The position numbers and the translations under genes are program-made. Source: Scortum barcoo (taxonomy: Eukaryota; Chordata; Actinopteri; Centrarchiformes; Terapontidae). From it: a stretch of 64,000 bases of DNA. The notes under the pieces were generated by a model. The model had not been told where the DNA came from, did no database searches, and was given only the letters and a program-made list of their open reading frames with translations. This document shows, piece by piece, positions 12,120 through 22,752 of the stretch; positions within the stretch are counted from its first letter, which is position 1, and every line of letters begins with the position of its first letter. Where the stretch lies: the NCBI GenBank assembly GCA_023238725.1, contig CM041550.1, positions 6,147,044 to 6,211,043 of the forward strand, given 5' to 3'.

Positions 12120-12345
12120 AAATGATTAATTGCAGTTGCTGAATTCAATTTACAGTGATAAAAAACAGAGAACCAAAGCACCAAATCCTCACATTTCAGA
12201 AGCCAGAACCAGAGAATATTTGATGTTTTTGCTTGACAAATGAGTTAAATAATAATTCATTGATTATCAAGATTGCAGCTGATATATGATTGATTGGCTG
12301 ACTAATCATTAAAGCATTAGAATACAAAGGATTTTTTGACTGACT
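12120..12345 (+). repeat. fish interspersed repeat, AATCGATTATC-type, copy 1
   Basis: The copy contains AACCAAAGCACCAAATCCTC, CACATTTCAGAAGCCAGAAC, then TTTTGCTTGACAAATGAGTT and TTCATTGATTATCAAGATTG, closing with GACTAATCATTAAAGCA. This order of words matches a very abundant percomorph repeat (CAAATCCTCACATTTGAGAAGCTGGAACC ... CGATTATCAAAATAGTTG). Other copies or fragments in this window are at 30727-30792, 33800-34040 and 56925-57030. Confidence 0.65.
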
Positions 12346-12920
12346 GATGAATGAACATAATTATATTAATGATTTATTAGATTTTTTCTAAGGATTTTCC
12401 CTGAGCTTAAACAATCGATCCACTCTTGACCATTTTAAAGCTGCATCAAGCAAATAAGCATTTGTGTTCATGCAACCGTGTGTGTGTGTGTGTGACAAAG
12501 GCACTGGACAAGCACACGTGTGTGGCGACAGTACTCCATGTTTGTTTATACAAAACATGCTCCAATTAATAGTTCAATATGTGCTGTCTTCGTTATGTTC
12601 TGTGTTTCAGGGGAGAGAGAAGAACAACAGAAAGAAATCAGCAGAGAGAACAACAACAACATGTCTGTGTGTGTGTGTGTTTTTACTGTCCATCAAAGTT
12701 ACGTGTACATACGTCCAAACTTAAAGCTTATATAGTTGAGGTCTATAGTTGATGGGAACTAGGACAATTAAACTGTACGTCCATTCATCCTTACTGAAGC
12801 AGAACACCAAAAGTGTTGTTGGGTTTCTGAAGTTACGTAAGAGAACATTACATATGACATGACGGGGACAACGATCACTGGAAGGATGCTTGTGTCTTTT
12901 CCTTAGCAAAATTTGCCATA
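12346..12920. other. non-coding DNA with short TG runs
   Basis: Two TG runs (12477-12493 and 12665-12680) flank an otherwise unremarkable stretch. The frames at 12464-12735 read through these runs and are not convincing. Confidence 0.5.
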
Positions 12921-13212
12921 CCGAAGTGTAAAAATACACTTAAAGTACTGAAGGTAAAGATACTTATTATGCAGAATGCCCCATATTATATCTCTGGATT
13001 ATAATAAAAATCACTTTAAAGTTGCAGCTGGTAAAGTTGGACAACTTTGAGCTACTTTATATACTGCTGTGTAACATAACCTTTAATAATATATCATAAC
13101 TTCTATATTAAAAAAAAATGTATTTATATTCTGAATCTGCGGAAGAAAAGTTATCAAGTAAATGGTGGAGTGAAAAGTACAGTCTGTGAATATCAGAAGT
13201 AGCACCAAAAGG
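12921..13212 (-). repeat. fish interspersed repeat, AAGTACTT-type, copy 1
   Basis: The copy contains ACACTTAAAGTACTGAAGGT, GATACTTATTATGCAGAATG, GTAACATAACCTTTAATAAT and AAATGGTGGAGTGAAAAGTAC. These words occur in the same order in an abundant teleost repeat (ACTTAAGTACAGTACTTGAG, GTGGAGTAAAAAGTAC and so on). Related copies are at 34045-34305 and 55097-55372. The strand follows the last of these, which carries the mirror-image order. Confidence 0.6.
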
Positions 13213-14545
13213 GGGATGACATGACATTTTTTAATCAGAAGTAGTTTTTAGATTTTTTTTTAGATTAAAAATGTATATTTTGCATTTTTCTAACTTACCA
13301 CAAACAACAATATTGATCTGTTTCACTTATCGGTATACATAATTATTGCAGATTAAACAAATCTTTTACACCATCAGCATGTTTTGTCCTTAGTAGGTAT
13401 GTGTTAAAAGAGCTGTCAGTCAGTTAAAGAGCAGATTCTTTTCGACTGGCAGATATTTTATTATAATTTTCTCAAAAACAAACCAACAATTTGCTGCACA
13501 TTTCCACTCAGCCTGGTCTGGACAGACAGAAAGAGGCAGTACCTTAAAATCTTTGACCTGATTCACATTAAGTGGCAGAGGGATATTAAAACTGCGTCCA
13601 GTCACATGCCCTGCAGTGAAGTCTGACAGAAGATGTTTCCTTCTCTTGTTGGTGGTTTAAACTTTTAACATTTTGCGATGTGGCCTCAAATGTCTCTGTT
13701 AGCTCAGTAAAAGCTCAGCGACTGATTCACACGTCCGTGCTCGTTCAGTTCTTCAGGTCGCAACGATTAATGGGATGGTTCTTAATTTTTAACAGATTTC
13801 TCAATTCTTTGACTTCAGACGTGTGGTGGCTGAGGTTTTCCTGTGCCGGGCATTTAGGAAATGTGAAACATCTTTGACCCAGATAGATGCCACATCCACC
13901 ATCTGGTTTAAGACCCAACAAACACAAACAGCAAGAACAACAGTTAGCTCAGCTCTCTGAGACTTTTCCATACATCTGATTTTTTTTTTTTTTTTAGCTC
14001 TCAGCTTTCTTCTTTAATTTCTGACTCGAAATGTGAATTCAAAATCATTTGTATTCATTTTATGTGCAGAAACATGAAAAAACTGATAGTAAATGTGTAA
14101 CTGTAACTGTGGATGTTGAGCTTAATACTCCCTCTACAAAAATGTGTGTGTGTGTGCAAAAGAGAGACAGAAAGAGAGCGCAGTTAATCTGATTACAGCT
14201 CATTGATTCAAATAAAAGAAATATGATGCACAAAGACTTTGTAACTAAGCTACAGCTTATTTCCAGCTCCCTCCTTTGGCATACAAATTATCTGACTTTG
14301 GAAACTATTCTTTTTCCATCTCAGTCTACTTTCTTTTGATGGTGACGCAGCAGAAAAGAAAAAGGAAAAGAAAGAAGAAAAATGAGATATTTCAACTACA
14401 CACACAGTGAAGAACATAAATCAAAGAAGCAACGTGTTTTGGCCCTCATGCGGTAACCTTCAACATCGCTTATTCAAAAACGCAATAAGCTCTGCTGTCG
14501 TACCTTTGCTATCGACTGCTTTTGTAAAACCTTCACAGGAAATTA
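13213..14545. other. non-coding DNA
   Basis: No gene is supported. A T run at 13980-13997 and an A/G-rich run at 14350-14385 are the only notable simple sequences. Frames on both strands are at most 72 codons. The 72-codon frame at 14407-14625 runs into the miniature transposon that follows. Confidence 0.55.
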
Positions 14546-15081
14546 CAGTGCATCCGGAAAGTATTCACAACGCTTCACTTTTTCCACATTTTGTCATGTT
14601 AAAGTCTTATTCCAAAACAGATTAAATTCTTTTTCTTCCTCAAAATTCTCGAGACAATCCTGTCTCTGAGGTCTACCAAAAGTTCCTTTGACTTCATGCT
14701 TGGTTTGTGCTCTGACATGCACTGTCAACTGTGGGACCTTATATAGACAGGTGTGTGTCTTTCCAAATCAAGTCCAATCAACTGAATTTACGACAGGTGG
14801 ACTCCAATTAAGCTGAAGAAACATCTCAAGGATGATCAGTGGAAACAGGATGCACCTGAGCTCAATTTTGAGCTTCATGGCAAAGGCTGTGAATACTTAT
14901 TTACATGTGATTTCTTAGTTTTTTATTTTTAATAAATTTGCATTTTCATGTTGTCATTATGTGATGTTGTGTGTAGAATTTTTAGGAAGAAAATGAATTG
15001 AATAATCCATTTTGGAATAAGGCTGTAACATAACAAAATGTGGAAAAAGTGAAGCGTTGTGAATACTTTCCAGATGCACTG
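14546..15081. mobile_element. Tc1/mariner-type miniature element with intact terminal inverted repeats
   Basis: The 536-bp element is bounded by TA on both sides (14544-14545 and 15082-15083), the target duplication expected of Tc1/mariner transposons. The left end begins CAGTGCATCCGGAAAGTATT. The right end is the near-perfect reverse complement (CAGTGCATCTGGAAAGTATT on the minus strand). Similarity between the ends extends about 90 bases inward, through CACTTTTTCCACATTTTGT and ATTCCAAAA. The interior contains ACAGGTGGACTCCAATTAAG and AAACATCTCAAGGATGATCA, typical of a well-known fish family. There is no transposase frame, so the copy is non-autonomous. The few mismatches between the ends suggest a moderately young insertion. 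Confidence 0.9.
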
Positions 15082-15083
15082 TA

Positions 15084-15930
15084 TGTTGTTCAGGTTACTC
15101 TGATTTTTAGGCCCTTTTCACAGCAGCTATTTTGACTTGACAAAACAGGAAAAGCACAAGTTTAATATGCTGCACAAAATGTGAATAATTGTTATTTATG
15201 GTGTAAAATGTTCCCAAAAGTGTGACTAGTGCAGCAGATCAGAAGAATCTGTGATAAAATCCTTCACTAAAATAAACACTGAAATACTACAAAACATGTG
15301 AAAGTATGAGCAGAAAAACATATGACAGCATTAAAAGTAAAAATGTTAATGGTGGAGGATGTTTTAAAGTTATAAATGGTCCAAATGGGTTGAAGTATTA
15401 AAATAGTGCTGCAGGTGATTAAACTTTGTATTGTTGCTTTCAGGTGGAAGCATTTTATCTCCACTTTCAGAAGTTATCTTGTTTTCAGATCAGCTGAAGG
15501 ACTTGATGTTCCTGAACAGGTAGTGACTGTGTGAGCAATGAGCCGGCCCTATTAGGTGCATCACATCTAAAAATAAAAAGAGAAGGACAGGATAGAGGAA
15601 GACAACCTGCTCGCTGACTCCCTGGTTATGGCGAGCGTTGGCATAACGACCGATACACATAACAACCACGAGTCCACGAGCGTGATAAAGCCACTAATTT
15701 GCATCCGCTCCGTTTGCCCTGAGGTTTATTTTAGGAGCTGATTTAGCTGTATGCTCATTGTGTTTTCAAGGCAAGTCAAGATAACCTGCAGCGCTCACCT
15801 GCACCTGAGGAATGACCGCAAACACACACTCTCCTCCATCCAGCTCTGGTGGCAGTGAAGCTTTATAAACAACTGTTTGTATCTTTCAGTGTGAGCCTCA
15901 TGCAAGTTAGTGTGAGTCTGTTTGTGTTGT
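15084..15930. other. non-coding; enhancer-like block at 15605-15830
   Basis: The first 500 bases are AT-rich with no coding support. From about 15605 to 15830 the sequence is more complex and contains a perfect octamer ATTTGCAT (15697-15704, a POU-factor type site) and CGTGATAAAG. This mixture resembles vertebrate conserved non-coding elements. That is inference, and comparison with another fish genome would decide it. Confidence 0.35.
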
Positions 15931-16190
15931 GTCACCATTCCACCTGTATATGTAAGCATCTCTTTCTAAATTAGTGGATTTCAACATTTACCTTTTATAA
16001 TGACGTATATTAAAAACCTGAATGATGAATAAAAAACATTATGAATTCAGATGCTTTCATACAGCGCATGATGAGAAGTGTCTTTACTTGTAAAGTCTTA
16101 ATATGTAAATCTGTTGCTAAGAAAGCTCAGCAGCACCATCCAATCAAATCTAATTAATAGTAAAGAGGAAATAACTTCATCATGAGTTGT
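15931..16190 (+). repeat. tandem duplication, unit 1
   Basis: This unit starts GTCACCATTCCACCTGT and ends AACTTCATCATGAGTTGT. Its order of words is repeated at 16232-16465: TATATTAAAAACCTGAATG, AAAAAACATTATGAATTCA, GATGCTTTCAT, AATCTGTTGCTA, CAGCACCA and GAGGAAATAACTTCATCATG. I see no coding content. Confidence 0.85.
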
Positions 16191-16231
16191 TCCCAGCTGT
16201 TCTTGCTGAGCCCCCTCCTGACCTGACATGT

Positions 16232-16465
16232 GTCACCATCCCACCTGTTTAAGTAAAAATATCTTACTTAATGAGTTTGTTTCAACATTCATGGCTTGAG
16301 ACTTTTTATAATGAAATATATTAAAAACTGAATAAAAAACATTATGAATTCATATGCTTCATGATGACTTACATAACGTGTAGATCTGTTGCTAGGGAAC
16401 CTCTGCAGCACCAATCTATCAAAACTGATTTAAAGTAAATAGGAAATAACTTCATCATGAGCTGT
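16232..16465 (+). repeat. tandem duplication, unit 2
   Basis: Second copy of the 15931-16190 unit. It begins GTCACCATCCCACCTGTTT and ends AACTTCATCATGAGCTGT. It is about 26 bp shorter, mostly through loss of text after the GCTTTCAT word, and has many substitutions, so the duplication is not recent. A 41-bp spacer separates the units. Confidence 0.85.
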
Positions 16466-18062
16466 AAGGTGAAATCAAGCTTCTTACACTCCCTCAGATG
16501 GATAAAGGTACCACTGTGCACAAATTCAGTTTCTGTGCTCAGTTAATCCCATTTTTCGACAAACTGCATCTTTGTGAAAGCTTTATATCAATATATTTAC
16601 CCTGTAGTGACGGTGAACACTACACCTTTTTTAAATGTTATTTTCTCATCGTGTCTGTGCTCTCTCTCTCAAAACCATACATGAAAAATGCTTTAACCTG
16701 CATCCATCCATAGAAAATCAGTGAAATATTCAAGCAGATCCGTATCACAGGAATGTTACTCGCAGTCTCCACCGACTCTTTAGCTTTCCTCTGCAGGTCT
16801 CGTAAACCCGAAGAATGCCTTTTGTTTGCCGTCCTCAAGCCTTTTATAATAACATTACACAATACGAGAAACACGTAACACATGCCATTTTGTGGGTGCT
16901 TTTATCCGCGGCGCCTTACAGTTCTGCGAATGGATCTATTTTTTTTTATATGGTGGTGGGAATAAAACTTAACGCTGGCGATGTTGTTACAGCAACGATC
17001 TGCACTCACAATAACTTAAACACTGGGCTGCACCTGAAATCCATCTTTGATCCAGAATACCTCCCCTGTTGTGAAAACAGACCTCCACAAAAGTCACTTC
17101 ACCGCCAAGTGCCTTTTCTGACGTGCTGTTTAAAAATTAAAAGCTTGTACAGTTTGCTTGGCTTTGTACAAATAACCAATGAAAACAAACAGGCCAAGAA
17201 ATGTTAATATGGATCGTTACTTCTCTATATCAATATAAATGATCTAGGTTCCCGTCCAGTAGTTAATAATATCTAAACCAAATAATATCAAAAATACAGA
17301 TTTTAGGGTTAAGGATTTAGGATTTCAGCTTTTTAATAAGATGCAGCATCTTATTAAAAAGCTCTTACTGTAAGCGAGTGTTCCTGAGCTCATTCCTGCC
17401 TCGGTTGTCCTCTCTGCTGAACTCAGAGTTTGGCTGATGTGCGGAGACTTCTTCACCTTTTATGTCCTCAGCGAAAGTTTTTCCTCACAGTCTTTGTCGC
17501 CAGATGAGACAAATCTCATAAATGCATAAAGTGAATTATGTCATAAGGACACATGCATGATATTCGGTGCTAAAGGGGATGCTTTTGGATAGGTTTAAAT
17601 GCTCAGTTAACTCCTCATCCCTGAGGGGGGCCCAGCATCAGCCGCTGAGCCCCGGCCTCCAAATTTCATTTAGCGAGGGAAGGAAGAGTCTCTCGATACG
17701 TCTGAGCCTGGCCGAGGGCTTCTCCCAGCTGCCCCTGCCAAGCTGGACGGTTGTGTAATGGCGGGATGAACGCAGAGTGCGATCGCTGTTCAGCCAACTA
17801 TGGTAGGGTTTCTCGGAGGGCGAGGGGGCTTTTTACGTAACTGGGATGTGAAAGAGGGCATGGGAGGATACCGTGCCCTGTCATCTGTGTCTATCTTTGG
17901 CTGTGGATGCTGAGAGTTCTGACTGAGACAGCGACGGATGTACAGTGAGATAAATGGAGAACATCTGCTGGTCACCGTCCAGCCAGGCTCAATGGGAAAG
18001 CAGGGTCAGCTGCCACTGTTTGTGTTCTGCCTCCACATATGGAAACTGTACACACACATACG
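16466..18062. other. non-coding DNA
   Basis: A 130-codon plus frame (16815-17207) has no domain I recognise. It includes GGGTGCTTTTATCCGCGGCGCCTTACAG near 16893-16920, which resembles a diverged fragment of a fish repeat word (GCTTTTATCCAAAGCGACTTACA), so I do not call it a gene. The stretch 17590-17960 is GC-richer and repeat-free and may be conserved non-coding DNA. Confidence 0.45.
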
Positions 18063-18064
18063 TA

Positions 18065-18170
18065 CACTACAGGCCAAAAGTTTGGAAGCAAGATCAAATT
18101 TGTACAAAAAAAGATCATAGTTTCATTGGTATACTTTGCAACAAAATAAACATGATTATTATATAAAGAG
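18065..18170 (+). mobile_element. Tc1-like transposon end, single side
   Basis: After a TA at 18063-18064 the sequence reads CACTACAGGCCAAAAGTTTGG. This matches the start of a widespread fish Tc1-like terminal repeat (CACTACCGGTCAAAAGTTTGG). The following AT-rich text (TTTCATTGGTATACTTTGCA) fits an old miniature copy. I could not find the matching reverse-complement end within the next kilobase, so the element is truncated or too diverged to delimit. Confidence 0.5.
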
Positions 18171-21100
18171 TAACTTATCAGAAGACATTTTTACTGTAAT
18201 TATCAGGTATTTGAGTTTTTCTTGCTTAGACTTTGCTTTCTTGTTTTCTCTTGTTTCTTTACTCAATTGCTTCTTTCTAGACATTTCTGCAGTAGTTTGT
18301 CAGAGATTTGAACACAGTTGAGATTTATTGGGATTTTTGTATGCAGACTCTCAAAAGCCAAAGAGTTAAAGTGAATAATGCAAACTGTGATTTGTTTTTT
18401 TACTTTTGCACTGAAGTTGTGACTCTTGCAAATCTTCTCGACCCTAAAACTAAGCCCTTCTTTTTTTTTTTGTTGACATTTATTCAGCAATGGTCTGGTA
18501 ACATCAATGTATACCTAAAGGTAAATTGAGGTAAAATGGTGCATATCAATGAAAGAAAAGTCTGATCATGCAGTAAATACATCCACAAAATACATATAAC
18601 TCATGCTGGTTTTTAAGAAAGGCATTGTGAACAGAAACTTGTTGCTTGTTTCATGGGAAAATGTACATTCAAATGATTAAAACACCCCCTAAACTTAACC
18701 CTAACCCCACATATATAAAAGTTAGAACAATTTAAATAGATTGACAGGTAAAACAAGACAGCAATAATAGCCTCAGTTCATGTAAACATCCATATCGCAA
18801 TGAAAAACCTATAAATAAAGAACATTATTTTGCAGGCCTGTCCTCGAGAATATGTTTAGCTGCTTGAGATATAAAGACAGCAAACTCTTCCAGTGTCCAC
18901 TTGTCTGAATTTGGGAGTGAACTGTCTTGTTTTCTCATAGGTAAAATGTGAAGGTTTCCTAAAGATACCTCAGAGGTGTTTCATCTCACACTTTGGCTGA
19001 TTGAAGAACTTTCAACAAACCTAAGGCCGTTTTCCTCCAGAGTTTAAGAGAGGACTGATTTAAGATTAGTTTTAAATGACGTACACTGTGACTGACATTT
19101 TAACATACATAGTCATCACACAAAATACTTAATTTGCTGATCTGTTTAAATAATATCAGGATAACTGACTGACTGTCAGTATCCCACATATACACTTCCC
19201 CCTGACTGATCACTGCAGCTCACCGAATGCGTGCTCTGAGCTCAGCACCGAACATCTGGTGAATCTCTGCATCGTTATGGAGTTTATCAAATGAAATAAG
19301 TGTCTTGTTAAAAGTGCTGTAGAAGTGTGATGAACCACAGACCCAAGCATGACATTGCTTTGAGGTTTTCATTCATTTATTGTTGTCTTATCACCAAAGA
19401 AACAGCATTTAGATAGTGAAGGAGAGTCTTCTAGTCTTGTGTTTGCAGAACTTGCACACTCGCTGAAATGAGGTGAAGACATTTCACACAGTTTCGCTTG
19501 TGAAAACAGCAGCAAATGCAAAAAAAATCCAGAAATGAACCTGAGCACCGCCTGAAGAATCTGATCTAAACATAAAAACAGGACAAATGTGAATAGTTTA
19601 GTTCTGTTTCATGTCCTGCTGTTTGCAATTCATTTCTCTCAGCTGCATCCTCTGTTTGCCCTCCACACACACACACGCACAGAAAGCTATAAAAATGCAG
19701 GGAGGAATGCTCGGACGTCACAGCTCTGCTAATGTTATGTTATATTTGTTAAGTACAGAGGCAGGGGGAACATTTGTGGCACTGTGGACACTTTTCGTAG
19801 AGAACGCCCAGAACGAGATCATCCTATTAATCACAACAGAAACACAAACATTACAACACCGGCACCTCCAGAACGCCAAATAAGAGAGTTTATAGCTCAT
19901 AATGAGACTGAATGAGGAGTTTTTCTGGCCATTTGTATGGAAATTAAAGGAGATGTGGAATTTGTTGTTGATAAGCTGCAGAACAGCCTGTCAGAGCAAA
20001 CAAGCTGATAAATCTGGTGACTTCTTTTACACTACTTGTCGAGGCAGTTTTACAGACGTCATTGCGCAAGTTTCTGTCTGATTTGTAATCATTGTTTTCC
20101 GATGTTGTTTAACTTAATACATGGGGTGTGTGTTTCTTGTGTAATTCTCTATTTTTGAGTCACCCTTTCAGTTCCTAAAGCTTTTCAGTGCTTTTACACG
20201 TCAACATAAACCTGACTGTTGTCCCTTTCGAGGTTGAGCGACTGCAGACTCCAAACTATGATTGCTGCTACACGTTATCTACAGTATGAGTTTTGCCCTG
20301 AAGCTTGCAGATTTGTGTCGTAAACCTGCTCCAAGCTTTGAGAAAGGAAAAAATAAGGGTCAAGTAAAAACTATTTCTTAAGTCTACATTTCACTTTGAC
20401 ACAAAATAAGTTTCTGGAAATGATCCTTCTTTAAAAATATAAAATTGAAGCCCACGCAAAGACCTGTTTTTGTGGATGTAAAGTGTTTTTTCCCGCAGAT
20501 CTTAGGTTGCTTTCAGGTTACATCTTGGTCTTTTCTGCTGTCCAAAGGAAAATAATGACTCAGTTTGACCAATTTTTTGCTGTAAAAGTTGTTAAACTGA
20601 GACTGACAGGCTGTGAATGTTCAGCATCTTACAGTACAGAAGAAGTTAACTTCTTCTTGAGTTATTTTTCATGTTTGAAGTCTGTCTGCTCTTGTAAAAA
20701 ACAAACCAAAAAAAAAACCTTGTTTGAAACGTGGTCAAGTGTCTGCATGGTAAGTAATGAAATAACCATGGCGTTGCATACTGTGTGTTCATTCAGATGA
20801 ATTGAATTGAATTGATCTTCTAACCTTTCCTGCAGAAACCAGGTTTCTTGGTAATGTGACTTTTAAGAGAGTCACTGCAGAGATACAACAGCTACCTGGC
20901 TATATAAATTAATGTAAAGACACTGAATGTGTTACTTTTGGGCGACACGTTTATGAATGCTTTTTCCATCCGCTGCCTAACTAATGATGAGCCTCAGTCT
21001 GACTCAAGCCTCAACCATCCCCCTTTCACAGACCCCCTTCAATAGCCCTCTTTTGTTGGGTCTGAATGATGTGGCTGTCGAGCACATCTCTGAGGCTCCA

Positions 21101-21643
21101 ACAACAGTGATTCACACCAAATGAGTCACACACAGTGTCACTCATTAAATCATCTTACAGTGCTCGTTCACCCCGTGGTGCCATCGCTGCCTTTGAAACA
21201 GCTCACAGTGGCAGAAAACTTTGGAGTGAGATGGTTTAAACACTGCTGTGGATCAAATACAATCAAATACAAGGACATTTATCAATATTAAAATAAAACA
21301 CAGCTCAATCATTCAGGTTTTGTAAAATATAATGTAGAGTTTGTCATTTTGTGAGATTCATGACAACATGATTTGTTTTTCGGTCCCCATTTGAATGTTA
21401 CTCGGGAGATCAAAAAGTACCTTCACTCTACCAATCTGAAGGTCTTTTTATGCTCTTTCAACCAATCAGAGTCTGTCTTGGCTACCACATGCTGGGTTTC
21501 TTGGAAGTCTGGGATTGTGGTTATGTTGATTAGTGGCTTAGGGACGTATGCGTCTCTATATATACACATTTCAGAAACACACCCAAAATACAGGCCGTTC
21601 TGGAAAAGTGGTGGGGCAGAGAGGGAGGAAGAGATAGAAAAAC

Positions 21644-21648
<5 letters not shown>
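18171..21648. other. non-coding, AT-rich DNA
   Basis: There is no credible gene. The longest frame is 107 codons (21373-21696 +) and ends in the GA microsatellite. The stretch is dominated by unique AT-rich DNA with T runs near 18461 and an A run near 20707. GC-richer, possibly conserved patches lie at 20940-21240. No further transposon ends were recognised. Confidence 0.55.

Positions 21649-21691
<43 letters not shown>
21649..21691. repeat. (GA)n microsatellite
   Basis: A perfect GA array of about 43 bases inside a longer purine-rich stretch that begins near 21605. It is translated as arginine/glutamate or serine/leucine repeats in the flanking frames, which are therefore spurious. Confidence 0.95.
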
Positions 21692-21694
<3 letters not shown>

Positions 21695-22252
21695 AAAGTC
21701 CCCAACATACCACAGATGTTTTTGCAAACCATTTGATCCACAGGGAACTGAAAGAAAAAGTGACTTCATTATGTGCTTGAATGATACTGTATGTGATTTG
21801 TTCCTCTACAGCCAAAGAACAGAGCAGCCTCAGACCGTAAACGTGTTTCATCCTTTAGGGGTGCTGGTGTTCACTTTTCAAATCCTGAAACAAGCTTCCG
21901 AGTATGAGGCCTATGGAGGTACTGTCTTTGGAGGCCTGAAGGCTGAACGTGCCCACTGGTTCATAAATTAGATGGATTCATCATGTTCATCAGTATGCAG
22001 TTGCAGGCCTCCATGATGTCAACACACAGTTTTGCAGTCAGAAAATGTCAAAGCTGGAGACTTTACACGTCAACCTGGGTCACACTTGACTCACGAAAAT
22101 GGGAACGAGATTTTACTTGGCATAAGAAATATCCAAGTCTGCAGTTTTTACTTTGTCATTGTCAAGTACTTGGTGTCAGTTATGTAAAATTTGTTAATGC
22201 TGAAAACATCTTGTAATAATAAAAAGAAAACAACTCTCTTGCAATTTGTTTA
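21692..22252. other. non-coding DNA
   Basis: Short frames of 66-79 codons on both strands, with no coding support. Confidence 0.5.
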
Positions 22253-22364
22253 TGAAGACTTGGTCTTGCCCCAAAGGATTTAACACTTGATTTAAGACTT
22301 GATTTTGGCTTGACTGCTGTAAGACTCAGCTAACTAAAGACTTGACTTGAAACTTGCAAGAAAA
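22253..22364 (+). repeat. short ACTTGAGA-type degenerate array
   Basis: The stretch is built from variants of GACTTGACTTG: GAAGACTTGGTCTTG, AACACTTGATTTAAGACTTG, GGCTTGACTG and AAAGACTTGACTTGAAACTTG. It is the same repeat type as the much longer array at 47591-48032. Confidence 0.6.
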
Positions 22365-22479
22365 CATATTATTCTCTCATGTTTGGACTTTTTCATTTAA
22401 TAGACCCCAGTTTCAAAAGGGTCATTTTCATTTTTTTCTCTTAGATTAGTCTCATGCAAGTTTGACAGTTTCACAAAAA

Positions 22480-22498
22480 TAAATAAATAAATAAATAG
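22480..22498. repeat. short (AAAT)n run
   Basis: Nineteen bases of AAAT/AATA repeat within AT-rich DNA. Confidence 0.7.
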
Positions 22499-22589
22499 AA
22501 TAAATACTTATTTTAAGCCTGTCCTATGGATAACCCAGAAGTAAGATGTTTCTGTGGTAACAATCAGGAAAAGGAAAAGAGTCTGTGAA

Positions 22590-22752
22590 GATCCTCAGTC
22601 ATCCAGATCATGGTCATTTCATTTAAGAGTTTGAAGAAAGTCAACTGGACTTGCTTGAGGTTTTTGACGATTCTTCAGCTCTCATCTGAGAAGATGAACT
22701 AAAGAACTGAAGAAATGAAAGGTGAAACATGTAGTTGACTCTCTTCTAGCTC
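22590..22752. repeat. fold-back fish repeat
   Basis: The arms GAAGAAAGTCAACTG (22633-22647) and TAGTTGACTCTCTTC (22732-22746) are inverted copies. Between them are CTTGCTTGAGGTTTTTGACG and CATCTGAGAAGATG, the latter a small palindrome of its own. I recognise the wording (GTCAACTGGACTTGCTTGAGG ... CTCATCTGAGAAG ... GAAACAT) from a widespread teleost fold-back repeat. There is no protein-coding content. Confidence 0.6.

Noticed and set aside
16815..17207. 130-codon plus frame
   Set aside because: It contains a diverged retroposon-like word and has no domain; AT-rich DNA and lack of splice context argue against a gene.
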